From: Opitutaceae bacterium UBA2377
GTDB lineage: Bacteria > Verrucomicrobiota > Verrucomicrobiia > Opitutales > Opitutaceae
Reading direction: 5' to 3'
DNA: 64,000 nucleotides
NCBI GenBank assembly: GCA_002344205.1
Contig: DDSZ01000033.1
Span: forward strand, 24,470 to 88,469
Part shown: positions 8,728-17,718 of the stretch, piece by piece
Layout: each line of letters starts with the position of its first letter
Position numbering within the stretch: the stretch's first letter is position 1
Position numbers and translations under genes: made by a program
The notes under the pieces: model-generated
What the model was told of the DNA's origin: nothing
The model's database searches: none
The model's input: only the letters and a program-made list of their open reading frames with translations

Positions 8728-9960
8728 CTACAGCCGCGCGAGCGATTCCGCCGCCTCGACGACGAAGAGCACGGCAAAGAGCACCAGCGAGAGGATGAGA
8801 AGGCTGTTCATCACCGGGCCGTTTTTCAATGCACCGACCCAGTCGCGGCGGTTGTTCATCACGAGCAGCACCGTGGCGAGGAAGGGCATGAAGAAGGAGC
8901 CGGCGATGGCATACATGACCACGATGGCCAGCGGGCTTTGGTAGGTGAGCAGCAGCAGTGGCGGCAGCGCGAGGTAGGCGAGGAACCACCGGTAGGCCGG
9001 CGTGCGTGTGATTGGGCCGGAGGGCGCCGGTTGGCGACGGATTTGTCGGAAGCTGTCGGCAAACAGGTAGGGCACGCCCTGCCACACGCCGAGCAGCGAG
9101 GTGAACACCGCGCACCAGAAGCCCACGAGGAAGCACAGCTTGCCAAAGGGCCCGAGGATCTCGCCCAGCCGCGCGCCGAGGGCGAGGATGAGGGCGTTGC
9201 CCGAGGCGTCGGCGGGATCGGCGCCGGCGGCGATGATGATCATCGCGAGGCCGAAGATGCCGCTGAGCCCGTAGGCCACGCCGAGGTCGAGCAACGAGCG
9301 GCGGTGATCGGCCGCGCCGCTCCAGCCGCGTTCGCGGATCCAGTAGCCGTAGCAGAGCAGCGTCACGCTGCCGCCCACACCGCCCATCACGCCGAGCAAA
9401 AACTTGGCCGAGCCCTCCGGCACCGTCGGCACGAACAGGCCGGCCGCGAAGCCGCTCCAGTCGTCGAGCAGCGGCACGGCGCAGCCGATCACGAGCACGA
9501 ACATCGCGCCCATCAACCAGGCCATGATGCGTTCAAAAAGCCGGTAGCGCCCCAGCCACACGAGGGCAAAGCCCGCGAGGGCATGGACCGCGGCCCAGGC
9601 CGGCACGGGCAACACCGGCCACAGCGAGCGCGCCGCCACGCCGCAGGCCGAGGCGAGGGCGGCCGCGACCAGAAAGCTCCACAGCACGAGAAATCCCAGG
9701 AAATACCAGCCCACGAAGCGCGGCAGCCGGTGCGTCCAGCCTTCGATCAACGTCGTGCCGGTGGCGAGCTGCCAGCGGGAGATGCCGTCGTTGAGGACCC
9801 ATTTGAACAGGGCGCCCAGCACCACGACCCAAAGCACCCCCAGCCCGAAGCGGTGGCCGGCCACGCTCGCGGCGATGAGGTCGCCGGCGCCGACACCGGT
9901 GGCCGCGACCAGAAAGCCGGGGCCGAGGGAATTGCGCCACGTGCGCGGGGTGGGGTGCAT
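8728..9960 (-). CDS. Nramp-like divalent metal transporter with divergent ion-site motifs
   Basis: An integral membrane protein of 410 residues with about 11 hydrophobic segments, starting at MHPTPRTWRNSLGPGFLVAATGVGAGDLIAA. The segment order and the GPGFLVAATG...GDL opening are typical of the NRAMP/SLC11 superfamily. The canonical TM1 metal-binding DPGN is replaced by GVGAGDL, and the TM6 MPH motif is not present around GVMGGVGGSVTLLCYGYW. Canonical Mn/Fe transport is therefore doubtful, and an Nramp-related transporter of another ion or small molecule is possible. It lies 68 bp downstream of the cyclic-nucleotide-binding membrane protein on the same strand. Confidence 0.78.
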   Translation of the reverse strand: MHPTPRTWRNSLGPGFLVAATGVGAGDLIAASVAGHRFGLGVLWVVVLGALFKWVLNDGISRWQLATGTTLIEGWTHRLPRFVGWYFLGFLVLWSFLVAAALASACGVAARSLWPVLPVPAWAAVHALAGFALVWLGRYRLFERIMAWLMGAMFVLVIGCAVPLLDDWSGFAAGLFVPTVPEGSAKFLLGVMGGVGGSVTLLCYGYWIRERGWSGAADHRRSLLDLGVAYGLSGIFGLAMIIIAAGADPADASGNALILALGARLGEILGPFGKLCFLVGFWCAVFTSLLGVWQGVPYLFADSFRQIRRQPAPSGPITRTPAYRWFLAYLALPPLLLLTYQSPLAIVVMYAIAGSFFMPFLATVLLVMNNRRDWVGALKNGPVMNSLLILSLVLFAVLFVVEAAESLARL

Positions 9961-10028
9961 CGCACCCGTTTTCTGGCGGTCGCCGCGCCGCGCGTCGAGC
10001 CCTCCCGGCCGCGGCCGCGATTTTTGCC

Positions 10029-11984
10029 TCAGCGCGAGCTGAACAACTTGCCGCCGCGCCGGTGGGCGGCGAGTGCCTCGATGCGCAGGCCGATGCGGTA
10101 ATCGCGAGCGAAGAAGGCGAGGAAGTCCGCCCGCGACATCACCAGGCAACGGCTGTCCTCGACCGCGAACACATCGGCCGTGGTGGTGCCGTGTTCGAGC
10201 AGGCTGATTTCGCCGAAGTAATCGCCGGGGTGCAGCCGCTGCAGGACCTTTTTGCCCTGCCGGACCTCGAAGGCGCCGTCAAAGATGAGATAGAACCACA
10301 GGTTGCTCTCGCCGGCGCGCAGCACCTGCGTGCCGGCGGCGATTTGCTGGCTGCGGCAGCGCCGCGCGTGCTCCATCAGGTCGTCAAAAGGCCAGCCGCC
10401 GAGAATGGTGAGCCGGCCGAGAAACGCCGCGTTTTGCAGGAGCTCGCGCACGGCTTCGCCGCCCATCTTGCCGACGACGAGCTGGTCGAAGTCCGCCTTG
10501 CCCAGCCGCAGCAGCCGGCCGACGCTGGCGGCGCGGATGGTGGTGGTGCGGTTGGCATGGTCGAGCAGCGCGATCTCGCCGAAACCGTCCCCGGGGTGCA
10601 GCCAGCCGATGGTCTTTTTGCGGCGCGAGGGGGGCGGCAGGTTTTTCAGCACTTCAAAAGACCCTTCCATCACCACGTAGAAAGCGTCGCCCGGATCATC
10701 CTCGTGGAAAACGATGTCCTTGCGCCGGACCTGCACCGGGCTCATCGCGGCGGCGAGGGCGCGCAGGTCGTCGTCCGTGAGGTTGCGAAACAGCGGCACG
10801 CTGCGGAGGGCGGCAGGATTGTCGCCGGTGTTCAGGGCCTCGGTGTTGATGTGCGTCTGGCTGATGCGCAGCGGCCGCATCAGCGCCCGGCGCATACGCC
10901 AGTGCCGGATGAGCGCCCAAAACAGAAAAAGCAGGCCGGCCGCCGGGATGGCGGCGACCACATACAGCGAGGTTTCCAAATGGTCATGGAAGCGGCCGCC
11001 CGGGCCGAAGCCTCGCCACACGGCCAGATAAACGCCGGGCCGGCACCATAGCAGCACGAGCCCGACCAAGCCGGTCCACGCGGCGGCCCAGACCAGCTTG
11101 GCCAGCCCGAGCCGGGAGAGCTGCTCGGACCACCAGCTCTGGCCGCGCATCCAGAAATCCTGCCGGCGCGGCTCGAACAAAAATCCGGAGCGGACGGTGA
11201 ACACCTTGGCTTCCAGCAGGCCGGAGAGGAATTGCCGGGCCGCGCTGGGCCCGGTGGGCGCAAGCACGTAGAGCAGGCCGGCGAGCAGCGGCGCCAGCCA
11301 GTGGGGCTCGAACCAGGCGGCGGCCGCGACGCCCGCCAAAACCGGGGTGAGGCGCACGAGGGCGACCGTGCGTTCGCAGGCTGCACCCGCCAGCGCGGCC
11401 TCGGCGGAGTCGAAGCGAAAATGCGGAAAGATGCGCAACCAATGCAGCCGCGGCCGGCGAACCTGCCCGCCGCTGCCGGCGGTCACGCAGGCGGCCAGCG
11501 CCTCGCCTAGGCTCAGCAGGCCGCAGGCGGAGAGCCAACCCCACAGCAGCCCGAGATTCCACGCCGGGGCGATCCATGGCCGGGGCGCAACGACCAGGGT
11601 GCCGATGGCCAGCAGCAGCAACGGCCGGACCAGGACCAGCGCAACGCCGGGCTTGAGCTTGGGCCACCAACGCCGCGCGAGCGAAGGCGGCGGTGTGGCG
11701 TCCGCCCCGAGGAGCACGCCGGCGGCGTGGGCTTGCAGCACGAGTTCATAAAACTCCTGCAAAGGCGGACACCGGTGGTCGCCCAGCAAACGCACGAGCA
11801 CTTCGGGCACGGTCGCCGGCTCCGCAAAACCCTGTTGCAGGATGGTCGCTTGCGCCGGCGTGAGCACCAGTTGCTGGGTCTGCCCGTCGGCCCGCATGAT
11901 GACGGTTCCCTGCCGGTAAACCCCGCGCTGCATGGCAGGATCAATCCGGAGGCGGGCCGAACTCAGCAAATCCGTCTGGGGCAT
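10029..11984 (-). CDS. Membrane protein: PqqD-like domain, degenerate M50-like body, two cyclic-nucleotide-binding domains
   Basis: A protein of 651 residues. Residues 15-95 (YRQGTVIMRADGQTQQLVLT, LVRLL) look like the PqqD-like winged helix that opens some M50-type membrane peptidases. Residues 110-365 hold about six membrane helices. The place where M50 proteins have HExxH reads LSLGE (157-161), so both zinc His and the catalytic Glu are absent. Two cyclic-nucleotide-binding domains follow: 396-505 with the phosphate-binding cassette FGEIALL...NRTTTIRA, and 520-628 with FGEISLL but TTTADV in place of the Arg. The first looks able to bind cAMP and the second may be impaired. An adenylate cyclase lies about 2 kb upstream on the same strand. 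The M50 relationship is by pattern only. Confidence 0.72.
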   Translation of the reverse strand: MPQTDLLSSARLRIDPAMQRGVYRQGTVIMRADGQTQQLVLTPAQATILQQGFAEPATVPEVLVRLLGDHRCPPLQEFYELVLQAHAAGVLLGADATPPPSLARRWWPKLKPGVALVLVRPLLLLAIGTLVVAPRPWIAPAWNLGLLWGWLSACGLLSLGEALAACVTAGSGGQVRRPRLHWLRIFPHFRFDSAEAALAGAACERTVALVRLTPVLAGVAAAAWFEPHWLAPLLAGLLYVLAPTGPSAARQFLSGLLEAKVFTVRSGFLFEPRRQDFWMRGQSWWSEQLSRLGLAKLVWAAAWTGLVGLVLLWCRPGVYLAVWRGFGPGGRFHDHLETSLYVVAAIPAAGLLFLFWALIRHWRMRRALMRPLRISQTHINTEALNTGDNPAALRSVPLFRNLTDDDLRALAAAMSPVQVRRKDIVFHEDDPGDAFYVVMEGSFEVLKNLPPPSRRKKTIGWLHPGDGFGEIALLDHANRTTTIRAASVGRLLRLGKADFDQLVVGKMGGEAVRELLQNAAFLGRLTILGGWPFDDLMEHARRCRSQQIAAGTQVLRAGESNLWFYLIFDGAFEVRQGKKVLQRLHPGDYFGEISLLEHGTTTADVFAVEDSRCLVMSRADFLAFFARDYRIGLRIEALAAHRRGGKLFSSR

Positions 11985-12074
11985 GGTCCAGATGTGAACA
12001 AAGGCCGGGAGCCACACAATCCCGAAGCCGGGCTGCCGGGGTGGTTCACAACCGATTGACTTGCGGCGGCCGGG

Positions 12075-12653
12075 TCAGCGACCGGCCTCGGCCACCAGCG
12101 CGGCGATGGCGGGCGGGAGTTCGAGGGTGCGGGCGTGGTGTTGCGCCGCGGGGCTCAGCTTGCGCCAGGTCTTGCGCAGGATATCCACGAACTTTTCCCG
12201 CGGGTAGTTCGTATGCTGTGCGGCGAAGGCACCGATCTCGTTTTCCAAAAACACTAGCACGGCGGCGTCTTCCAGCGCCTGCGAGCCCGGATCGCTTTTC
12301 AAATCCGTCTTGCTGACCCAGCGGGCGATGGCATCGGCCTCCGGCTCCGGCACGCCGGCCTGAATCACCAGCTCCCGGGCGCGCGTCGCCTGTTTTTGGT
12401 AGAGAAATTTGCGCCATTGCAGGTAGCCGGCCTTGCCCTCGGGGTAGGTGTTGCGCGGCGTGAGAAACCGCTCGAGGTGCTGGCAACGCGCGGCGAGCAG
12501 CAGGTGGGGCGGGGCATCCGGTGTCAGCCGGGCCACCCAGGCCTCAACCCGGTCGGCATATACCAGCTCCGCCGGCCGGCCGTCGGGTGTGCGCGCCGGG
12601 TCGGCGGCGTGCGCGGCGTCGATCAGTTCGTGGGCACGGGTATGGGCATTCAT
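12075..12653 (-). CDS. DUF4202-family protein
   Basis: A soluble protein of 192 residues starting at MNAHTRAHELIDAAHAADP. The conserved DUF4202 pattern is seen: LLLAARCQHLERFLTPR, YPEGKAGYLQWRKFLYQKQATRA, then KTDLKSDPGSQALEDAAVLVFLENE. The His/Glu-Asp spacing is reminiscent of an HD-type helical bundle, but no function is established for the family. It sits 40 bp after the M48 protease gene and 90 bp before the cyclic-nucleotide-binding gene in a co-directional run. Confidence 0.75.
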   Translation of the reverse strand: MNAHTRAHELIDAAHAADPARTPDGRPAELVYADRVEAWVARLTPDAPPHLLLAARCQHLERFLTPRNTYPEGKAGYLQWRKFLYQKQATRARELVIQAGVPEPEADAIARWVSKTDLKSDPGSQALEDAAVLVFLENEIGAFAAQHTNYPREKFVDILRKTWRKLSPAAQHHARTLELPPAIAALVAEAGR

Positions 12654-12693
12654 GCAATCGCCGAAATTCCTCGCGTCACACCTGCGCGTTGGC

Positions 12694-13557
12694 TCAGCCG
12701 TGGGTGACGGGCTCTTCGTCGTCGGCGACCGCATCCTCCGTCGCTTTGGTTTCAACGGCAGGTGCCGGCGCGGGATCGGCGGGCAGGCGCTTCAGCCGGT
12801 CATCGAGCGGCGGATGCGTGGAGAAAAACACCTTGGGGTCGCCGCCACGTTGCTGCAGCCGCAGGAGCACGAAGCGCAGTCCGCCAGGGGCGTAGCCGGT
12901 GGTGATGGCCAGGTCGCGGCCGATTTTGTCGGCGGCGAACTCGGTCTGCGGGTCGAAGCCTTTTTCAAACAGCGCCGCGGTGATCTGGCTCACGCCGAGA
13001 TTGAATTGCCGCAACTGCTGGTCAGCCTTGCGCACATCGCTGCTCCGGGCCGCGGCGAGGCTGGTGGCGCCGGCAAGAAATTCGCCGCGGGCGACAATGC
13101 TCAGGGCGTGGCGTTCGGTGATGTGTGCGATTTCGTGGGCGAGAATGGCGGCGAGAATGTCGTCGGTGTCGGCCAGCTCATAAAGCCCGCGGGTGATGAA
13201 AACATAGCCGTCGGGCGCGGAAAAGGCGTTGATCGCATCCGAGTCCAGGACCCCGAAACGCCAATGCAGGCCGGGCCGGTCGGAGTAAATGGCGAGAGCC
13301 CGCCCGACGAGGTTGATCCGGCGGGTGATCTCCTCGTCCCGCACCAGGCCGCCGTAACGACCGACGATTTCAAGGGCGACGGAATCGCCGATCACGCGTT
13401 CTTCCTCGGGACCGATCCTGGCCACACCCTTGAGCATCTTGCCGGCATCCTTGGCGGTATCGAGCGCTTTGCCCAGTTTGCCGAGGTCGAACTGCGCGGA
13501 AGCCGCCGGCACGAGAAACAGGGCCGCGGTGCAAAGCAGGAGGGCGGGCGTTTTCAT
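12694..13557 (-). CDS. M48-family zinc metallopeptidase (periplasmic, LoiP/BepA-like)
   Basis: A protein of 287 residues. The signal peptide MKTPALLLCTAALFLVPAASAQ is followed by an M48 catalytic domain with the zinc motif HEIAH (AAILAHEIAHITERHAL) and the third-ligand region EFAADKIGRDLA. This family performs quality control of cell-envelope proteins. The C-terminal tail is Ala/Pro/Glu-rich and probably disordered. Its ATG overlaps the stop of the SH3-like gene by 4 bp (ATGA), so the two are translationally coupled. It is part of the cyclase operon. Confidence 0.88.
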   Translation of the reverse strand: MKTPALLLCTAALFLVPAASAQFDLGKLGKALDTAKDAGKMLKGVARIGPEEERVIGDSVALEIVGRYGGLVRDEEITRRINLVGRALAIYSDRPGLHWRFGVLDSDAINAFSAPDGYVFITRGLYELADTDDILAAILAHEIAHITERHALSIVARGEFLAGATSLAAARSSDVRKADQQLRQFNLGVSQITAALFEKGFDPQTEFAADKIGRDLAITTGYAPGGLRFVLLRLQQRGGDPKVFFSTHPPLDDRLKRLPADPAPAPAVETKATEDAVADDEEPVTHG

Positions 13558-14054
13558 TCCTGATATTCTCCTTTGCGGTGCTCCTGCAAAAACGCGTCGA
13601 GATCGGCCGGAGTGAGTTGGGCGCACTGGGCCAGCAACCAGTCCAGATCATCGCCGGCCTGCAGCAGGTTTTTGCTCTTGGCATAGTTGGCCGCGGCCGG
13701 GGTCAGCGGCCGGGCGGCAGCCGTGGCGGTGGTTTTGCTGGCGGCAAGGCCGAGCCCATCGGTGCCCTTGGGGTCGGCGGGTTTGGTGTCCGAGAGGTTG
13801 CCGGCAAAGACCCAGCCGCGGATACGGCGCTCGCTGACCAACAGCCAACCGCCGCGCACCTCCTCGACCTTGACCTTCCGGGCGTGGCCGAGCCGGGCGG
13901 ATTCCTCGGCCAGGGCGCGGGGTTCGGTGCGGAGAATGGTTTCCAGCCGCTTGGTGTAAGCCTCGTCCCCGACTTTGTAGGCGAAGGCCGCGACAGTGGC
14001 AGCCAGTCCCAGCAGTAATATGAGACAGGTGCGGAGCAGACGGGTAGAAGTCAT
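13554..14054 (-). CDS. Small exported SH3-like domain protein
   Basis: A protein of 166 residues starting at MTSTRLLRTCLILLLGLAATVAAFA, a signal peptide or membrane anchor. A short segment LARKVKVEEVRGGWLLVSERRIRGWVFAGNL (described, about residues 60-90) has the pattern of a bacterial SH3-like fold, with the GWV turn. The C-terminal third is helical (LDWLLAQCAQLTPADLDAFL). Its start overlaps the cyclase stop by 4 bp and its stop overlaps the M48 start by 4 bp, so it is the middle gene of a tightly coupled trio. It may act in the periplasm beside the CHASE2 sensor, by inference from position only. Confidence 0.7.
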   Translation of the reverse strand: MTSTRLLRTCLILLLGLAATVAAFAYKVGDEAYTKRLETILRTEPRALAEESARLGHARKVKVEEVRGGWLLVSERRIRGWVFAGNLSDTKPADPKGTDGLGLAASKTTATAAARPLTPAAANYAKSKNLLQAGDDLDWLLAQCAQLTPADLDAFLQEHRKGEYQE

Positions 14055-16108
14055 TTGGAGTCGAGGGTCAGAACCGGTTCCCAATCGGGGGGCGGCGGGA
14101 TGCGGGCAAAGCGCAGGGATTCTTCATGAAGCCGGGCGGTGGTCAAGTCGGCGGGCTGCAGTTGCCGGGCCCGGCCAAGGCTGGCCGCAGCCGCCGCAAA
14201 ATCCCGCCGCCCGTGCGCGGCGTAGCCGGCAAGGTAGGCGGAGAGAAATTCCTGTTCGGCGGCGGTGAGCGCGCCGGGCGCGCCGTGCACCGTATGGACC
14301 TCGATGGCCTGCTCCTTGCCTTTGACCCGGAGCCGGGCCAGCGGGCGCGTGGCCAGGGTGTCGGCCACACGTCGCGCGGTTTCCTCGCCGATGAGGATGC
14401 CGGTCCCGAAGGCCTTGTTGGCGCCTTCGAGCCGCGAGGCGAGATTTACGGCGTCGCCCATCACCGTGTAGTTTTTTTTGCGCGATGAGCCCAGGTTGCC
14501 GACGATCATCTCGCCGGTGTTCAGCCCGATGCGCACGGCGAGGCGGACGCCCACCGGTCCGGCGTAGCGGGCATTGATGTCTTCCAGCAGCCGTTGCGCC
14601 CCGAGCGCGGCCCGGCAGGCGGCCAGAGCGTGATCGGGCAATTGCTGGGGTGCGCCAAAGACGGCCATCACGGCGTCGCCGATGTATTTGTCCACATAGG
14701 CGCCGTGGTTGAGCAGGCACTCCGTGGTCGCCTCCAGGTAGGCGTTGACGATCTCGACCATCAGCTCGGGCCGGTCGCGGAGTTTCTCCGACAGATCGGT
14801 GAAACCGGCGAGGTCGGAGAAAAACACGGTCGCCTCGCGGCGCTCGCCGCCAAGCCGGATGGAACCGGGATCGCGCACCAACTGCGCGACCACGCCGGGG
14901 TCCACATACGCGCCGAACATCGCCTGAATCTCGCACTTCCGCCGGCGCTCGGTCCAGAAGCTTTCCGCGGCCACGCCGAGCAGGGTAAGCAGTGCGGCCA
15001 TGGCGGGTGTGGCCGGAGGAAAAAACCATCCGGCGGACATGCCGGCATAGGCGGCCGGCAGGAGCGCCAGCGTGAAGCCAATCGCGATGATGGCCGGCGC
15101 GGTCAGTCCGGGCCAGCGGTGGGCGGCGAGCAGCAGGCCGAGCATGAGCAGGGCCGACAGGCCGAGCGCCCAACTGCGACCGAGCGGGGCGATGAATCCG
15201 CGGCCGGCGAGATTGGTCCAGGCCGTCCAGTGGAGCAGCACCCCGGGCTCAACCTGGCCGACCGGCAGGGGCTTCACATCAAAAGTGCCGGCGGCATTGG
15301 CCCCGACGAAGACCGTGCGCCCGCGCACCAGGGCAAAGGCGTCGCCCGCCAAGGCCGGTTCCGTGGCGAGTGCGGCGGCGATTTCTTCCGGGGAAAAATC
15401 GGGCGAGGCTTCGCTGACCCGGTCAAGCACGGGCAGGCCGGCGACGATGAAGTGGGCGGCGGGAATCACCGGCACGCCGCGTGCGCGCAGTTGCTCCAGT
15501 CCACCGTGCCAGCGCAGCAGCCCGCCCGGAGTGGTGGCCGGCGGGGTAAAGGCTGCGGCCGCCAGCGATCCCGGCACCCGGTAGGCCCGGGCGGTGCCGT
15601 CGCTGTCCGGTGCAAATTCCACATTGCCGGTGCGCGTGGTGGTGAAAAAAGAGGCATGGGCGCGGCGATAGTCCGCATCCCAAAAAACCGGCCCCTGTGC
15701 GGTGGTGCGGCCGAGCACGACGCCGGGCGCTGCCGCCGCGGTTGCCGCCAAGAGCAGGTCCTGCTCCGCCGATTCGGAGTCCTCGAAGAACGTGAAATCC
15801 ATCACGATCCGATCCGCGCCCGCCCGCTCCAACCCGAGAATCAGCGCGGCGAAGGCCGCGCGTGGGAATGGCCAGCGCATCGCATAGGGCTCGCGGCCGA
15901 GCAGGGCCATGGTGTTTTCGTCCACGAGCACCAACGCGCTGTTTTCCGGGAGCGCGGGTGTTAGCAACGGCCGCCGGCTGGCCGCGTCGAAAAACTCCCG
16001 GTCGAGCGCCGGACCAAACGGCGAAAAATGAAACACCGCAATCAGCAGGGCTACCGGCGGCAGCCAGCGCCAGCGAAGCGACCGCAGGTTGAGGGAGGGG
16101 GAGGCCAC
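14051..16108 (-). CDS. CHASE2-domain class III adenylate cyclase
   Basis: A protein of 685 residues with a GTG start. A membrane helix (about 14-30) precedes a periplasmic CHASE2 sensor domain (about 30-305). Three membrane helices follow (about 312-382), then a cyclase catalytic domain (about 425-600). Catalytic residues are all visible: metal-binding D432 (FFSDLAGFTD) and D478 (IGDAVMA), adenine-selecting K474 and D552, and transition-state N555 and R559 (GDAVNLASR). This predicts a functional ATP-specific cyclase that makes cAMP in response to an outside signal. A short helical, TPR-like tail ends the protein. The gene starts 46 bp after glycyl-tRNA synthetase and overlaps the SH3-like gene. 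Confidence 0.92.
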   Translation of the reverse strand: MASPSLNLRSLRWRWLPPVALLIAVFHFSPFGPALDREFFDAASRRPLLTPALPENSALVLVDENTMALLGREPYAMRWPFPRAAFAALILGLERAGADRIVMDFTFFEDSESAEQDLLLAATAAAAPGVVLGRTTAQGPVFWDADYRRAHASFFTTTRTGNVEFAPDSDGTARAYRVPGSLAAAAFTPPATTPGGLLRWHGGLEQLRARGVPVIPAAHFIVAGLPVLDRVSEASPDFSPEEIAAALATEPALAGDAFALVRGRTVFVGANAAGTFDVKPLPVGQVEPGVLLHWTAWTNLAGRGFIAPLGRSWALGLSALLMLGLLLAAHRWPGLTAPAIIAIGFTLALLPAAYAGMSAGWFFPPATPAMAALLTLLGVAAESFWTERRRKCEIQAMFGAYVDPGVVAQLVRDPGSIRLGGERREATVFFSDLAGFTDLSEKLRDRPELMVEIVNAYLEATTECLLNHGAYVDKYIGDAVMAVFGAPQQLPDHALAACRAALGAQRLLEDINARYAGPVGVRLAVRIGLNTGEMIVGNLGSSRKKNYTVMGDAVNLASRLEGANKAFGTGILIGEETARRVADTLATRPLARLRVKGKEQAIEVHTVHGAPGALTAAEQEFLSAYLAGYAAHGRRDFAAAAASLGRARQLQPADLTTARLHEESLRFARIPPPPDWEPVLTLDSK

Positions 16109-16109
16109 G

Positions 16110-16128
16110 GGCGGCGATTAGAGCCGCC
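16110..16128 (-). repeat. Hairpin between glycyl-tRNA synthetase and adenylate cyclase genes
   Basis: GGCGGC and GCCGCC form a perfect 6-bp stem with a 7-nt loop in the 46-bp gap, directly before the cyclase start codon. A second inverted pair (GTCCGG and CCGGAC) lies just beyond it. There is no T-run. It may attenuate read-through or affect cyclase translation; this is inference. Confidence 0.4.
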
Positions 16129-16154
16129 GTCCGGAACTTCGGCAAGCGCCGGAC

Positions 16155-17684
16155 TCAGTAAACCTGCTCGTCGAGGAGGGCGAATAGTTCCGCCTCCGTG
16201 ATGCGGCGCTGCTGCATGCTGTCGCGCTCGCGGAGGGTGAAGGTGTCGCCGGGCTTTTCGATGGTGTCGAAGTCGATGGTCACGCACCACGGGGTGCCGA
16301 TCTCGTCCTGGCGGCGGTAGCGCCGGCCGATGGCGCCGGCCTCGTCGTAGAACACAGCGTAGCGGCGCTGGAGTTTTTTGTAGAGGGCCTGGGCGCGGGC
16401 GGTGAGCTGCTCCTTGTTCTTGAGCAGCGGGAGCACCGCCACCTTCACCGGCGCGATACGCGGCGAGAGCCGGAGCACGGTGCGGGTCTCCGTGTTGCCC
16501 TTCTCGTCGGTGACCTGCTCCTCGGCGTAGGCGGCGCAGAGCACGGCGAGGAAGATGCGGTCGGTGCCCACGGCGGGCTCGATCACGTGCGGCACGAATT
16601 TTTTCTTCGTGGTTTCGTCGAAGATTTCCTGCGGCTTGCCGCTGGCGTTGGCGTGCTGCGTGAGGTCGTAGCTGCCGCGGGCGGCGATGCCCCAGAGCTC
16701 CTGCACGCCGAAGGGATACCTGAACATGATGTCCACCGTGCCGCGCGAGTAGAACGCGAGCTTCTCCTTCGGGTGGGCGTAGAGCGAGAGGTGCGACTCG
16801 GGCAGGCCGATGGAGAGCAGCCAGTTTTTGCACCATGTGATCCACTCCTCGTGGCACTTGGCCCAGTCGGCGTCCTCGTGGATGAAATACTCCATCTCCA
16901 TCTGCTCGAACTCGCGCGAGCGGAAGATGAAATTGCGCGGCGTGATCTCGTTGCGGAACGACTTGCCGATCTGGGCGATGCCGAAGGGCAGCTTCACCCG
17001 GCCCGTGTCCACAACGTTCTTGAAGTCCACGAACATGCCCTGTGCGGTCTCTGGCCGCAGGTAGGCGACGGACGAGGCGTCGGTCATCGCGCCGACGTTG
17101 GTCTGGAACATCATGTTGAACGAACGCGGCGCGGTGAGGCTGCCGGGCTCGCCCGTGGCAGGAGAAGGGATGAGAGGTATCTCGTCAGGCTGCGCCTCGG
17201 TCATGTCCTTGGCGATGATGGGAGCGAGCGTGCCTTGGATGGCCTTCTTGCGCTTGAGGCCTTCGGCCGCGGTCTGCAGGTCGGCGGCGGTGTTCTCGCT
17301 TTCGAGCGCGGAAACATAGCCGACGGTTTTGCCGTCCACGACCACGGCGGCAAAAAACAGCTGGTCCGCCCGATACCGCTGCTTGCTCACCTTGCAGTCC
17401 ACGAGGGGATCGGTGAAGCCGTCCACGTGGCCGGAGGCCTGCCAGACCTTGGGGTGCATGATGATCGAGGTCTCGAGGCCGACGACGTCGTCGCGGCGGC
17501 GGACCATGTCGTTCCACCAGCAGTCGCGGATGTTCTTCTTCAGCTCCACGCCGAGCGGGCCGTAGTCGAAGAAGCCGTTGAAACCGCCGTAGATTTCGGA
17601 CGATTGGAAGATGAACCCGCGGCGCTTGCAGAGCGCGACGAGGGTTTCCATGGAGACTTCGTTGGAGGCGGCAGGAGCGGACAT
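16155..17684 (-). CDS. glyQS: Glycyl-tRNA synthetase, single-chain (alpha2) class II type
   Basis: An enzyme of 509 residues charging tRNA-Gly in the cytoplasm. The opening ([20 protein letters not shown]) and [19 protein letters not shown] are diagnostic of the dimeric, eukaryote/Gram-positive-like GlyRS rather than the alpha2beta2 form. Class II motif 2 is seen in [18 protein letters not shown] and motif 3 in [14 protein letters not shown]. The C-terminal anticodon-binding domain follows ([13 protein letters not shown]). The length is on the short side but complete for the type. It is a housekeeping gene directly upstream of the cyclase operon. Confidence 0.96.
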   Translation of the reverse strand: MSAPAASNEVSMETLVALCKRRGFIFQSSEIYGGFNGFFDYGPLGVELKKNIRDCWWNDMVRRRDDVVGLETSIIMHPKVWQASGHVDGFTDPLVDCKVSKQRYRADQLFFAAVVVDGKTVGYVSALESENTAADLQTAAEGLKRKKAIQGTLAPIIAKDMTEAQPDEIPLIPSPATGEPGSLTAPRSFNMMFQTNVGAMTDASSVAYLRPETAQGMFVDFKNVVDTGRVKLPFGIAQIGKSFRNEITPRNFIFRSREFEQMEMEYFIHEDADWAKCHEEWITWCKNWLLSIGLPESHLSLYAHPKEKLAFYSRGTVDIMFRYPFGVQELWGIAARGSYDLTQHANASGKPQEIFDETTKKKFVPHVIEPAVGTDRIFLAVLCAAYAEEQVTDEKGNTETRTVLRLSPRIAPVKVAVLPLLKNKEQLTARAQALYKKLQRRYAVFYDEAGAIGRRYRRQDEIGTPWCVTIDFDTIEKPGDTFTLRERDSMQQRRITEAELFALLDEQVY

Positions 17685-17718
17685 AGCCCGCCAGACATGG
17701 CGACCGCTTCGCTGGGGG

